A stretch of 64,000 nucleotides of DNA. It comes from Hevea brasiliensis (taxonomy: Eukaryota; Streptophyta; Magnoliopsida; Malpighiales; Euphorbiaceae). A program made the translations under genes and the position numbers. Below, piece by piece: positions 23,823 through 36,342 of the stretch. The stretch spans positions 127,785,894 through 127,849,893 of the forward strand of contig NC_079493.1 of the NCBI RefSeq assembly GCF_030052815.1, in the 5' to 3' direction. The notes below the pieces were generated by a model. That model had not been told where the DNA came from. It worked only from the letters and a program-made list of their open reading frames with translations, and made no database searches. Numbering within the stretch: position 1 is the first letter of the stretch; each line of letters begins with the position of its first letter.

Positions 23823-26800
23823 TTTATGTGCAATACATACATCAAAATGAATATTTACAGTTAGGGTATAAATTATACCCGATAACTTCAAGCAAGTAGC
23901 TCCCCTGTCCTCAGCAGCTCAATCTGCTGCTCCTCTAATCTCTATATCTGTGACAACAATAACAGCTATCGCCGAGTACTAGGACTCAATGGTGCACAAC
24001 ATACTAAAATAATCTTTATGCAGAATTTAAATCACATTTATTCAAAAATTAGACTAAACATAATAATTAAATACAAAACATGAATTATGAGATTTTAATC
24101 CCAAACAATTTCATTTTTGAAGTATCAAATCACATTTCATAAAACCCACAGTTATATCATGCCATTCGAAACAAATATAATCTCAATAGCCAGAGGCTAA
24201 GGAGAAGTCACATCACAAGGCTAGCTAGCTCAAATAAATGGATATCCATTCAATTTCTTTTTCTACTAGCACACACCTCAACACTTCAGCCAAAGAAAGA
24301 ATCAAAATTTGAAACTGATTATCCTTACTAGTCATGCTAGTGAGGTGTTCAAATATATGGTCATGACACTGTGCTTTCAAAACTTATTTTAACAATTTGC
24401 TAAACATTGCCATTTCAAACATACAGAATAACTTTCAACAATTTAGATCAAAGCATCATAAATAATGTCACAATTCACTTTTTCAAATTATTCAAAACAA
24501 TATGCAGCAAATAATTTACAGAAATTATGCGTTGTGCACAAACCTCAAGCGAGTCGCCTCGTAGCCTTGACTCGATTTCTCGGGTTCTTTGCCGGTGTTC
24601 TTTTCAACTGAAACACACATTTTTACAGTGTTTCAGTACCATAACTTAGCATAAATCCAAAAATAAATTTAACTTCACTTTTACTTAGCTCTAATATGCT
24701 AAACTCGACGTTCCTTACATTTTGTGTTTCGAGGTTACTATTCATTACACTATTCAAGTCAAATTGTTGACTTTCTAAGGCTTAATAGGTATGGGAATTC
24801 CAACTTCACCTACATACCACATTTTGGTCACTAAATTTGTTGGTTTTGGTTGTTTTCTCAAATTCTAAGTCTTTTAGGCAATTTTGCAAATTTTCTGTTT
24901 TGGTGTTTAAAGTTGCACTGTTCCATTGGTCATTTTTCTATTAGAATTTGGCAAAACTTCCTTCATAGAAAATATTTCCTATTATCTTAAGTTTATTCTC
25001 CTTTTTGAATCACTCCAATTGGAGTTTTTTAGCTCAAGTTATAGCCATTTGAACCATGGTTTCCGGATTGGACTCAACCCAGATTTCTGGGCAATTTTTG
25101 GTTCTGGCAGTTTTAGGTCACTAATTTTGGGTGGCCAAACGACTTGGTTAATGACATAATTTGGGTTTGTGTTCTTCATGAAAGTTTTAGGTTTATACCT
25201 CAACTATCTACTGGTAAAGTTACAGGTCATTTAGACCAGCTTAGTTCAAGTTATGGCCAAATGAACAGAACACTGTTCATTTGGTCAGTTTGTACAGGGC
25301 AGACTGAGATTTTCCGGATTTGGTCAATTTGTTCACTAGGTTTTGGTCACTTTTTGGGCATGGTTCCTAAATAAAAATTGTGTCATTTAGTGTCTATTTT
25401 CATTCTCAATTGGTCTCATACCAATTGGACTTGTAAATTTTCAGTTTTGGTCCCTCCAAGGGACCTTGGTCCTGCTGCCAGCAGCATGACCACAATCAAT
25501 CCGAATTTGATCTCAACTCCAACTCTTCCAACACACTTCATTTGGTTGTCGTTGACCATTTCCCACTTCAAACTAGGTCAAACACATCATTTACCCATTT
25601 CTCACATTTTTGTCTCTAAACCCTAAGTGTCCAAACCCTAGTTTACCAATTCTTTGCATTTGATTGATTCAATGCCTATATACATGTTTCTTCATCTCAA
25701 ACAAGATCACATACACTTTTAAATCTATCAAACTCATGCATACACACATCAAAACCCTAATTGATCGAAATTTAGGTTTGGTTGTTCAACAATTAATTTC
25801 ACCTCATTTCTTTAGTTTCTAAGTTTATTAAAATAACTAAACATACATTTGATTAGATAATTGAAAGTTAGAATACTAACATTTGCTTTGGATTCCCAAA
25901 ACTCCAATTTTCTATTTTTCTTCCTCCTTCTTTCTTCTATACTTCTTGTCTAGGGTTCTTAAGAAGCTTTCTAGGGTTTAGGGTTAATTTTAGTGGAAGA
26001 ACATCAAGTTATTCAAGTTTGAATAACTCTTTAATGGTGGACACTCATAGAGGAGGGAGAGAGAGGGGTTTCGATCGGCTTGGAAGGGAAGAAGAGAAAT
26101 GAATTTTATTTCTTTATTTTGTATATTTATCCTTTAATTGACTTAGTCAAATTATTAAGTAAATAAAAAAATTATTTATGACTTCATATGTGATGTCACC
26201 ATGATGATGTAATAACCTTTCATTAAACTTGTTTTCTTTTTCTTTTATTTTCCCATAACTTCTTCAATTTAATTATGTATTTCAAAATTTTCTTTTCTCA
26301 AATTTTATTTGACAGTTAGGTCAGGAGTCAGCTCTCGGGGTCAATTGACTAAATTGCCCCTCTCCAATTCAACCCGGTTTGCAAATAATTCAATATTTCT
26401 TCCGGCTCTCTGTCCTAATTATTTTACTGACTTAACAATTCTTTTTCGTGATTTTCTCTTTTCCACTGTGTTCGTAATAGTCCTAAGAACCGCGACGTCA
26501 CATTTTATGATTCGAAATTTGAGTTTAATTTGACTTCGCAACCCTTCCCGAGAAGGTCACCCATCGCTGTGACTCTCGGCTCATTTAACTTCTTATGTTC
26601 GGTTTTTCTTATTTATACTTAACTAATTGACAACTACTAATTATTTGTGTTTATGGCTTCTCTAGTTGTCTTAAGTGTGGTTCTAATTCTCTTAATTGTC
26701 CGGACCGACACGGGTCACTGGAACAGTAAAATCTATTAGGCTATGTAAATAGGGGTGTTACACCTGTTGTAGCATATTTATTTATTGATAATTGTTTGTG

Positions 26801-27819
26801 ATTACCACCTTGAGGATAATTTGGATTTGTGTGTATGTGTTATATATATACATATGGTATATGATGGATACGATTTAGATGAGTAGTCACGGCTTGAGCT
26901 AGTCTCACTAGAACCTGGTCCTTATAGATATGGAAAGTCGGGGTGAGGCACGGTTTTGAGTTGATCTCGCTGGCTTCCGCACTTGGATTTAAGCGAAAGT
27001 CTGGCTTGAGTTGAGCTTGCTAGTGGGATTGAGATTGAGAAAGTTGTATAGGGGATCAGCTCTCATTTTTATATATTGATGTGATACACTGGGTGTATGA
27101 GTAGCTCCAAATTATCTTCTTATGCGAATATTAAGTGAATTGTTTGTATTTGTGTTGGATGTGCATTACATGGTAGAAGCACTATTTTTTTCTTAAGTGG
27201 TTATAGAAATTGCATCTATAATCAATATCTAAAGTCTCTTAATCAAACGCTCATTTCAGTTCAAATATTTTTTTCCAGGTTATAGGAGGAGCAAGTTTAT
27301 TTTTTGGGTATAACCTGTATTTTTCTCTGCAAGTTGTGGTGTTTTTTATTTAGTAGTTTTTATTATGTTTATTTATCTATTTATTTGTTTGTTTAACTAC
27401 TGGAACTCCATTGTAACACTAGTTTATAAATATATTTTATTAGTTAAGGAAAATTAATGTTATTACATGGTTTGTACATGTTGTGTATTAGGATTGAGCT
27501 AGGCTCCTTATTAGTGGATTTCTGGTAGTTATTGGGTTAAGTTAGCCAAACTTAATTTATAATATTTTATTTTATTTTATTTTGCATGTTAGGCCTTGAA
27601 TTTTTGGGCTCAGTTATGGGTTTGGGAGTAATAAGGCTTATTACGAACTTCGGGGGCTTTATACTGGCCTAAGTTCTAGTGTCGGTCCAACTTGCGAAAT
27701 CGGGTTGTGACAAATGTTCTTTTGTAAAAAATTAGCAAATAATTGTTGGCATGCTCTGTGGACTACTGTCTCATTTCACTTGACATTACTGTTTTCATGC
27801 TATTTTTGTAGGTAACATC

Positions 27820-28800
27820 ATGGCTCCAAAAACCAAAAGTGCTCTTAGTAAAAAAAAACTAGTAGGTCTCAGAGCACGAAGGGGAGACCTACAACAGTTG
27901 GCCCAAATCTTTAAGTTCTGCTCATGGTGGAATGATTTGACAAAGGACCAACTATTTATAGAGAAGAAGTGCAAAATCCAGATATGTTAGAAACTATACA
28001 TACCATGATTGAATCTCTAAACCAAGAGCAAGGTGGTTCAATTTTTATAATTAATGAAAGAAACCTCGTAGCAACCATCACTAATATCTTGTAGAAGGGC
28101 ATAGGAAGGTGGATGGAAATAGTTCTCGATAAAATTAATGAAAATATAGAAAAGATTATTTTGTTGATTCAGTCATTGGCTGAAAAGTTTAATTTGCCTA
28201 TTCTGTTAACTTGTGATAGCCAAGTCTCTAGGCCAGAACAATCTAATGTGAAGCCCAGAGTTGCTAGGGAGCCTGAGAGGTACGTCCAGTCTTGAACTCT
28301 TTAGGGGCAATGCTGAAGGAAGCCGTGCCAGCAGCAAGGAAAGATACCAGCCACCCCACAAGAGAGAAGAATAGATGGCTAGCCAAATAAGAATACCAAT
28401 CCAACCCAGCCGCCCCAGCGGTAAAACTATTATTATTCCCAACCAAGTCATCAGTAACACTAACTCGGTCACTCACCCTAGTGTTTATGACATAGAAGCA
28501 ATTACAGGTCCTCAAGTAGTACCAACCCTTTAACAACAGTAGATACAGATGCCCCAGGTAACATTTGGCTCTTATGGCTCAAGGGGTAATAACTTCAGAG
28601 AAACTACAGTGTCTACTAGGCAAATACCTTAACTAGTACTAGAACTTTTATATCAAGTACCAGCTCTTGTAGTACAGGTACCTGTTATTCCATCTGCACT
28701 TCCATCTGCACCCCAGGTGACTATGGATGCTGTTAAAGATTTATACAAAAGCTGTATGGTCTTGGCCTTAGACAGATTGGCCGATCAAAGTTCCTTAAGC
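27820..28800 (+). pseudogene. Decayed gag-like reading frame of a retroelement
   Basis: ATG at 27820 opens MAPKTKSALSKKK. Coding similarity then continues through several stops and frame changes, with an acidic/hydrophobic stretch (DMLETIHTMIESLNQEQGG, about 27985-28040) and a Pro/Val-rich stretch near 28670-28730. It follows an LTR-like end (27712), fitting a gypsy gag N-terminus. No zinc knuckle or protease is visible. The family assignment is inference; it could be another kind of repeat. Confidence 0.35.
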
Positions 28801-28857
28801 CATATCTAGACTCTGTTAAAGATGCACTTATATCATATAGGTATTTTAAGGCGGCAT

Positions 28858-30303
28858 TGTATTTTATAGCATTTAAGTAATTAATTGCATGCATTTTAAT
28901 TAGTTTCATTAGTTTTTGTTAGTTTGGTTAATCTCTACTTAATTTCATATTTTCTGTATAATTTCAAGTGTTTTAAAGAAGATCCAAGGCGTAGAAGTGA
29001 TTGGACAAGTTTAAAAGTTAGGAAAAACTAAAATGCCTACTGTACAATATTACACGAGTCCTTTAAGCAAGAGAGCTAACCCATGTAACCTTCTGGTAGT
29101 CAAAATAAAAAGAGCTAAGGAGAGGTCACGGTATATGGGCCATGTTAATTGCCTTGTGTAACCTTCTTACCCCTGTGTAACTTGCTGTCTCCCTCAAATG
29201 CGAAGCTTGAAAAGTGTCCAAAGACTTATATGGCCTAAGGCCATTTAGTGCTACATTGGCTACGTACTTTGACACAGATAGACTTTCTGTTTCGACCTAA
29301 ATTCTCCTGCACACATTCCAAACATACTTCTAAGGCTTTTAGTATTCTGAAACATGACTTTTAGGCATTTGATATATGTACTAGAAGGCTGAAACAAGCA
29401 GAAGGGGGGGACGAAGAGTCCGTTTCACTTTCAAACCCTAGTTTTCTAAGTAATTTGGAGAGAATTTGCATCAAGCTCAAGGAAAAGGACTCTAAGCTAA
29501 AGTTCCAAAAGTTCAAAGCTGCAGCTTTGTTCTGTGTTTTTTTGTTTTATTTCTCTATATTGTCTTATATTCTTTTATTTTAATTTTATTATGTTTGTTA
29601 AACTTACCATGAGTGAGTAGTTTGTTTAATTCTAGGGTAAGGAGAGTAGCACTTTCAATTTCTATTATGGGTATATACTAAGGTTATTGAATGGATTTGA
29701 GTTTTGTTCTTTGATTCAATATTCTGTATTCTTAATGCATGCTATGTGTTGGTACCCATTTAGAATTAATATAAGATACTAATTGAAGAACTGAAAGGTA
29801 AAGATTTGTATTGGAAATCAAGATTTTGAACCTAGAAAATCTGACTTAGAGATAGGCTGAATTTCTTTGTGGAGTTCCATAATTAATCAAAGAGCTTAAA
29901 AGGTTTTAATTAAGATTGATCGCCATGAAAGTAGGGTTCAGGTTAATTAAAATATACATGAGGTTCCTTGAGAGAGGACGTAAGATATCTTAAGATTAAT
30001 TTCCATCATAGTAACAATTCTCAATTTGTTGAGTAGGTAAGGTTAAGTCCATAATAAGGTTAAAGTGTAAAATCCTAACTCTGGAATGTTATCATCCATT
30101 GATATTTTAGTTCAGTTAATTGTTTTAGTTTTTATTTCTTTTAATCTAGATTTAATTACTATTTCTCTACAAATCGATCATCTAGATAATTAAAATCACT
30201 ATAGTTTGGTACTCAATACTATCCTTGTGGAAATGATACTCTACTCATCACTCTATTACTGGTTAACAATCTGTGCACTTCTAGGATTGTAAATCAGCAA
30301 ACA
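28858..30303 (+). repeat. Probable Athila-like 5' LTR
   Basis: Starts TGTATTTTATAGC and ends GCAAACA a few bases before the primer-site relic. The right edge is supported by the primer site; the left edge by TG and by the end of the preceding coding remnant. Confidence 0.55.
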
Positions 30304-30499
30304 AGTTTTTTGCACCGTTGTCAGAGATTGATACTTGATATCAACTTATTAGTGATTTGATTAATCTAGACATTCTTATTTCTTTTATAGTTTATTTTTT
30401 GTTTTTATTTTTTTTTTATGTGTCTAATTTTATTTTTACTTTTTTTTTTCTTGTGAGGATCATTGAGACATTCATTAGAAAGTCTTCATAAGTTTTATT

Positions 30500-30780
30500 C
30501 AACAACATAATGAACCTTTTTATGATGCTTGGAGAAGATTTAATGAATTGGTAAAGCAATTTGCCAATTATAATCTTTCAAATCATGAACTCACTCTCAA
30601 TTTCTACAATGGTTTGGATGAAGCGACAAGAAATTGGGTAGATAATGGAGCTTAGGCTAATGGTCATCACGTTCTTCAGAGAGACCATGAGGATACCATT
30701 CACTTGTTGAATGACATGTTAGATTTTGATTACCATTGGTATTGGGATCCTTTGCTGCAGGGTTGGAGTCACTAATACCC
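30500..30780 (+). pseudogene. Athila-like gag fragment
   Basis: One frame reads FIQQHNEPFYDAWRRFNELV, then KQFANYNL, then LNFYNGLDEATRNWVDNGA, the typical retrotransposon gag core (a DAW/RF block followed by FYNGL). It is interrupted by a TAG after the last of these (about 30655). Confidence 0.7.
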
Positions 30781-31009
30781 CCCACACATCTATTAATCTA
30801 ACATTTCACATCAATAATTTAAGCCACAATTAGAGAAAAGAGTGGGAGTTAAAGAGGCGGTAGCTCCATTGGAAAATTTTAACAACCTAATGGTGAACAA
30901 TGAGCTATCACTTTATAAGTAGGAATTAAACGAACAAGGTTGGGAGAGTGAAGAAGCTTCATAGGAATTTGAACCTATAAAAAAAGTTGAACATCAAGAA
31001 AAAAATTCC

Positions 31010-31285
31010 TTTGAAGATGATTTACCGGTAGAGTTCCCACTAGAAAAGGAGTTAATTGAAAAAGAAGTGAAACCTAGAGCTCAAGGAAACAACTCCTTTA
31101 CAGTTAGGCAGTTATTGGAAGAGTGTTTACATGAAGATGAATTAGAGATGAAGGTGGTGGATGAAGAAATTGATAAGACTATCAATTTGAGTTCATTAAT
31201 GATGCTTACACATACACCACCAGAAGACCCTTTTCTATCATGGACACCTCTTGCATCATTATATGTCCTCCATGAGCTAAAGTAG
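31010..31285 (+). pseudogene. Retroelement coding remnant upstream of the GGGAGGCAACCC motif
   Basis: An open frame with acidic residues (PVEFPLEKELIEKEVKPRA, then LLEECLHEDELEMKVVDEE) ending LYVLHELK at TAG. I recognise no catalytic motif. Its position between Athila-like gag and the tail motif suggests another piece of the same polyprotein. Confidence 0.4.
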
Positions 31286-31867
31286 TCCTCTTCCCAATAA
31301 TATCATTCTAAGCTATGTGTTGTTCATGCTATGTGCAATCTTATTTCAAATCTTGCCAATCTTGAGGGCACCATAAATTAAGACCCATATGTATTATTAT
31401 ATGATAACTACTATGAGTAAAAGTCACTTTTTTATTAACACTTCTGAAAGGAGTCAAGCTAACGACCTTAAATTAGTGCTCCTTGGGAGGCAACCCAAGA
31501 ATTTAGAATTTTTCTTTAAGTTTATTTTGTTTTTGCTTTCTTTTATAATTTAGTTAAATAGGCATCCCAAACTCTAACCTTGGACATTGTAGGTAAAAGC
31601 AAGATACAGAGAACAAGGAATGGATGAAAACAAAGAGTCAAAACCACACAAGATAGGAAATTTTCAAAACCAAGGAAGTACATATGTTACTAATCTCTGT
31701 TATGCATTTTATTCATACATTTAGAAAAAAGTTAGCATGAAAACTTGAAGGGATAGGAAAAAGTATGCATCTGAAGTGTAATGCTCCTGCTCCAACCACT
31801 AGAGGAATTATTCGCTTTCGCTCACCCCATCCTAAGCCTCATGGTTTTGTCCCATAGGTAGAATGGA

Positions 31868-31927
31868 GAACTTCCTAGGAGGTCACCCATCCTAGGATTT
31901 CTCTCAAGGGAGCACACTTAACCCCGG
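31868..31927 (-). repeat. 5S rRNA-like fragment
   Basis: On the minus strand the segment resembles the 3' half of plant 5S rRNA: GTTAAG...GCTC, CCTAGGATGGGTGACCTCCT and GGAAGTTC in the right order, with mismatches and a short deletion. It lacks the 5' part and a terminator, so it is not a gene. Compared from memory of plant 5S rRNA. Confidence 0.55.
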
Positions 31928-31928
31928 A

Positions 31929-32736
31929 TGTGACATCCCTTACTCGTCTATAGTGTAGCTGAGCGAGGCATGTCACACTCGGTGCCGGAGCGCCTTAACT
32001 TATCTTATTTCATTTCCTAGTAATCACATTTCATTTTGTTAATTTTGGGTTAATTTATTAACCAGAGAAACTGACGAAGTTTTCCCTAATTTATTAATAT
32101 TTTGACGATTTCCACCTGTTAGAAATCTCAACATTATAGTTTCAATAATGTAAATTCTTCCTTATATTCAATTCCAATACTCCATCTCAATATTGCAAAC
32201 TCATAATTTCATACAGAAATAGATCCATAATTAAATTTCATAAATAAAATATACAAATCTCATTAATTATATAATTTACAAATAATTACATAAGTTCATA
32301 ATTTACAATACAAAATGAATATGACAATATACCAAAAATGACTAACATGGCCTAAAGGGGCCCTACTAACACCATCTGACATTGATGCTGATAAAAAATC
32401 TCTATTCCCAGTCTATGGTCTATTGGGCTCTCTCTCTGTATCTCCAGTACCTATGTGTGGCAAAAAGCGATGAGCTAAGCATACAGATTAGTGGTGCCAA
32501 TATAATATAAAAATAAACTAAAATAATTAAATATGCAGAATTTATGTTATTAATGCATGCAGACTGAAATTTTGGTAATTGTTCGTAATATTCTTAATTT
32601 AGTGATTTTATGTTCATTATTTAATTAAAGAATTTTAAAACTTATTTTAGTTACTCAAGTAACCTATACAAATAGACTGGACTGGATAAATAGGTAAACT
32701 AGCACTGGGTATCAAGTACCTCGGGCCGTCACACCA
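31929..32736 (-). repeat. Truncated LTR related to the 16432-23822 family
   Basis: Begins TGTGACATCCCTTACTCG, the reverse of that family's LTR end, and follows it through the GGTGCCAATATAATATA block to CCTCGGGCCGTCACACCA. There it breaks off into a different LTR at 32737. Only about 0.8 kb of an expected 3.5 kb remains. Confidence 0.75.
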
Positions 32737-33629
32737 TTTACAAATTAAACTAACCTTGGTATGTAAAATAAATTTAATTTAATACTTGGTAATTGTAAAA
32801 TAAATTTACATGTTAGAAATCTTTATTAAGTTGTGATTGTTGGGGCCTATGTGATATTAGAATAAATTACACATGTATATAATTAATTTAGTTTAATTAT
32901 CCTTAAGGTAATTTGGTGAAAAATTAATTAATTAGGTTAAATAGAAACTTAGGGTTATTTGAAATTGAATTCATTTATAAATTAAATTCTCAATAATAAA
33001 TTAATTTTAGTCATCTGATAAATATCATTTAAATAATTAGCAAACCCATATATAAGAATTACTTGTGCATGAAAATTATTTGCAAACAACAACTCTTTTG
33101 TGAATTACTTGAGTGTGTAGGACTAGAATTGCATTTTTAGGATAAAGTTTAATAGAGGAATAATAAACAAGACTTCTAGAAACATTAGTAGAGGACTGGC
33201 ACTTGAATTAATGAGGTTAGACTAGGCGTAAGGGGTGCCTAACACCTTCCCCTTATATACCCACTATCCCGAACCTAGACATTAGGCTATGATAATGACG
33301 GTTGTGGAAACTCTGTAAGGAGTAAGTTGCCATCTATGACCCTTGGAAGAAATACTGAATATGTTTTGGTTATTACCCGGTTGGCGACTCCTGTCTATCT
33401 ATGCCTTCGTGGCATAAATCCTTAGTACCGTGGTAGTGTTATAGGAAGACGATACTTATTAGTGGTTTAATTCTATTAGGATTGTATGAAGTGCATGTTT
33501 AGGAAATGTTGTCTAAGAAGGTAGTATTTAAGTGAGACCATTGTGACTCCACCATCTTTCCTGGGCATTATCTGGTACATTTTATATAATTCTAATGGAT
33601 GATATTTTGTCTCACGCCCCACTTTTACA
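32737..33629 (+). repeat. Partial 5' LTR of the outer Tat-like element
   Basis: Reverse-complement match to parts of 36343-38372 and 46709-48788, including the ATGCCTTCGTGGCATAAATC block and the end CTTTTACA. Its left half is missing at the junction with the truncated LTR. Confidence 0.85.
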
Positions 33630-33651
33630 GTTTGGCGACTCCATTGGGGAC
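33630..33651 (+). other. Tat-type primer-binding site of the outer element
   Basis: TTTGGCGACTCCATTGGGGA, the form commonly found just after 5' LTRs of plant Tat/Ogre elements. Confidence 0.85.
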
Positions 33652-34499
33652 TAAATGGATAGTTACTCCAACATGTTTCTATTAGTCTAATATTATTCCT
33701 CTATTAAACTTTTTACATTGCACTACACTATCACATGGATCACCCTTACCTTTTTTAGCCCCGCTAGTGCTAGTCAAGGAGACCATAGTTCCACTCGAGC
33801 TATGATGAATTGGTGAATGCTAGCACCCCATGAACGTACCTTTCAGTATATAAAAGAGCCACAGCTCTTGCCATTGTGCTTAATGGACAAGCTCTCATAT
33901 GAGAGACCCTTTTCCTACCCGATGAAGCCCATGAGCCATAGATTTCAGCCCGAGGTACCCTGTAGATTTTTGTTGTGCTGGATTTATAACCTTACTGTTT
34001 AAACCATAAGTTCTAGTGGTAGTTGAGATGAACCTAGGCCTATGCACAGGCCCAATGTGTGTATAGGCTCAAGTCCATTTTAAAACCCATGTTAAGCAAG
34101 AGGATGCTTACTTATAGTTAAACTTTAAGGATATAAATCCTTTGTTTGTGAGGCAAGGATCATTCTGGACCACATTCTGGACCACCCCCTGTTGGTGTGT
34201 CCAGTGTACTATAGCTTAGGATAGAATTTTTTTTCCTACCCTACACGTGAGAGTTGGAGGTAGAAGGGGGCGAAGATTCAGTGTGAAGATGTTCTTTTCA
34301 TTTTTTTGATTCAGTCTTTGGTCCGATTTTAGTTCAATTTATATGGTTTGGTTTTAGTTCAGTTTTGGTTCTATTGGTATGGTTTGGTTTTGGTTTTGTA
34401 AAGGTAAAGGTAAAAAAAAATGGTCCATTCATGCATTGCATTCATGTACATAGCATGTTTAGGTTAACCCTTAAATCCTAATTTTTTTTAGCAAACATA

Positions 34500-35440
34500 G
34501 CCTCGAAACACACCAAAGAGACTTCCGATCAGGTCACTTGGGTTATGCAAGGGAAGAGACTAGTAAGGATTTCACCTGCACTATTTAAGATGGAAGAAAC
34601 TATGGCCATGCTTGATGAAACCTTGAATGCCAAGATGTTTGAGCTGAAAGAGAAACTTGTGATCAACCTTAGAAAGAGGCTCCAAGGTAGTCCAATTAAG
34701 TGGGATTAAAGTTATTGAGGTTGAAATTGTGTCTCATAGCCCAAGGAGGTTTTCCCAATTTAACCAACCCTTATCCAAAGTTTTCAAGAGTCTTAAAGCT
34801 TAAGACCTCTTGTAGCTCTTATGACCCAGACCACTACCAAATCTACTTCCACCTAGCCATGATATCAACCAATATCACTAGTTCCACCAAATCCACGATC
34901 ATGACACTGACTAATACTTTTAACTTAAGCATGATATCTAAGACCTAATTGATGCCAAAAATATAACCAACCCAAAAAATTGACCAAACACCCGCACTAG
35001 CTCTATGCCTAACTAAAATTTTCATCTTTACCAGATCTCTACATGATCTCCACCACCCTAAATAACCCTGATAGAATTATTAACTTTATCCAACCCATCC
35101 AAAAGCCTAATGAACCTCAGTCTATAATGGTTGTTGACATTTATCATAATTCTAGCTATGATGAGGGTCCTTGGCATGTTTGGATCGATTCTGATGAGGA
35201 GGTAGTTGCATTGCAAGTAGATAGTTCAGATCTACTAATGTCTGGTTTTCAAGTTGCTAGGATCTATAAAAACTTGATGGATCCAAAAGTGGCTACTGTG
35301 AAGAAAAGGATAAAGTTTTTTCCTAGCATGGGCCTTAAAAAATGTATAGATGGCCTAGTGACTTTTCTTGAGATGAGCAAATCACAAGGTATGGTTTGGG
35401 CTATGAGTCAACTAAAGAGGAAAAAGAGCTAAAACCTCTT
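34500..35440 (+). pseudogene. Gag remnants of the outer Tat-like element
   Basis: Pieces include WVMQGKRLVRISPALFKMEE (about 34540-34600) and a later open frame (35043-35432) with MVVDIYHNSSYDEGPWHVWI and PKVATVKKRIKFFPSMGLKK. The second piece matches the minus-strand copy at 44799-45008, where GLGYEPTEEEE follows; that stretch is damaged here. Several stops separate the pieces. Confidence 0.7.
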
Positions 35441-35569
35441 AAGTTCTTGAAAGAGGGGGGCAATTACCTGGACATATGATTAGGGGTTACTATATGTGAA
35501 AGTGCTAAAGTAGAAAATCAGGACCATTGATCTAAGGACTGCATGGAAAGCTAAGCACCTAAAGCTACA

Positions 35570-35900
35570 TCCCTAAGTTTGAGTTTGTCTTTTGTAATGC
35601 TCACAGTAGTGATACTGATGTTTCCATTTCTAATATACTTGATACTGATTTTAAGCCGAAGATCAAACATGACTAGTCCTTCTGCTTACTTGTTTGATGT
35701 TTATTCTAATGGGCATATGCATGGCATTCATAATCATTTAGAATCAGTTTCTATTAATGCATCAAAATCGATCTCTATTAATTTGGGTACACTAAATAAT
35801 CCTAAAGACATTAAGTTAGCTGAAGATTTAACCTAAGAAGAAAGAGATAAATTTATAGTCTTGTTAACAAAGTACCAAGAAGCACATGCCTCGAGCTTAA
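35570..35900 (+). pseudogene. Pre-RT segment of the outer Tat-like element
   Basis: Encodes ISINLGTLNNPKDIKLAEDL and, after a stop, EERDKFIVLLTKYQE, the linker normally just upstream of reverse transcriptase in Tat polyproteins. RT does not follow. Confidence 0.65.
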
Positions 35901-36342
35901 AATCAGATGGCCGATTCTCAAGCCACGCTGGTATCCCCATAGGAAAAGAGTGATCAAAAGTTGACTTATCTAGTCATCCTAATGAGAAGTAAAATTTCAT
36001 GCTATGAAGGATTAATAATAGCACATGTAGACCTAGAGGGAGAAAAAAAATGATGTGAAGACATAAGGAGGTCTTTGGAAGTAAGAGAATACTTGCAATA
36101 AGCTAACAAAAGAGATAGAGCAACAATTCATAAATTAGCCACTCAACTTACTTTAGTTTGGGGGTAATTCTACAAACTCATATGTGTGATAGAAAAATAG
36201 GCTGAGCAAATAATGAAAGAAGTACATGCAGGAATGTGTGGTCCCCATATGAATGGAAAGGTTCTAGTTGGGAAAAAATGTTTGAAACATATAAGGATTG
36301 GCCTGAAAAACTCCCTTACGTTTTTTAAGGTTATCGTAGTAC

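Larger units (their letters stand above)
15859..26762 (-). mobile_element. Gypsy-type solo LTR, minus strand, interrupted by a nested element
   Basis: Parts 15859-16431 and 23828-26762 total about 3.5 kb. On the minus strand it starts TGTAACACCCCTATTTACA (right edge) and ends GGTGTGACA (left edge). It matches the solo LTR at 38687-42007 and the LTRs of the 51823-62354 element along most of its length. Flanks CATGT (15854-15858) and CCTGT (26763-26767) differ at one base, consistent with an aged target duplication. No internal region adjoins it, so it is a solo LTR. Confidence 0.8.
14350..27712 (+). mobile_element. Probable plus-strand LTR split by a nested insertion (parts 14350-15858 and 26763-27712)
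   Basis: The two parts rejoin when the inserted LTR at 15859-26762 is removed. The right end GGGTTGTGACA at 27712 has LTR form. The left end near TGACATG (about 14350) is a guess. A plus-strand TATA-like TTTATAAATAGG lies at about 15659. A gag-like remnant follows at 27820, as expected downstream of a 5' LTR. No primer site was recognised and no second LTR was seen, so the call is tentative. Confidence 0.4.
28858..31560 (+). mobile_element. Athila-like gypsy fragment: 5' LTR, primer site, partial gag and tail
   Basis: A probable 5' LTR (28858-30303) is followed by a degenerate Athila/Tat-type primer site (TTGCACCGTTGTCAGAGATTG near 30311). A gag segment follows (30500-30780), then a second coding block (31010-31285) and the TTGGGAGGCAACCCAAG motif (about 31482) that commonly lies near gypsy coding ends. 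No 3' LTR is found, and the interior from gag to the tail is collapsed to about 1 kb, so only a remnant is left. Confidence 0.65.

Noticed and set aside
25144..25626. Frames repeated at 53962 and 60710 that look like a conserved small protein family
   Set aside because: They are the same LTR segment in related copies. Conservation is at the DNA level, and frames break between copies.
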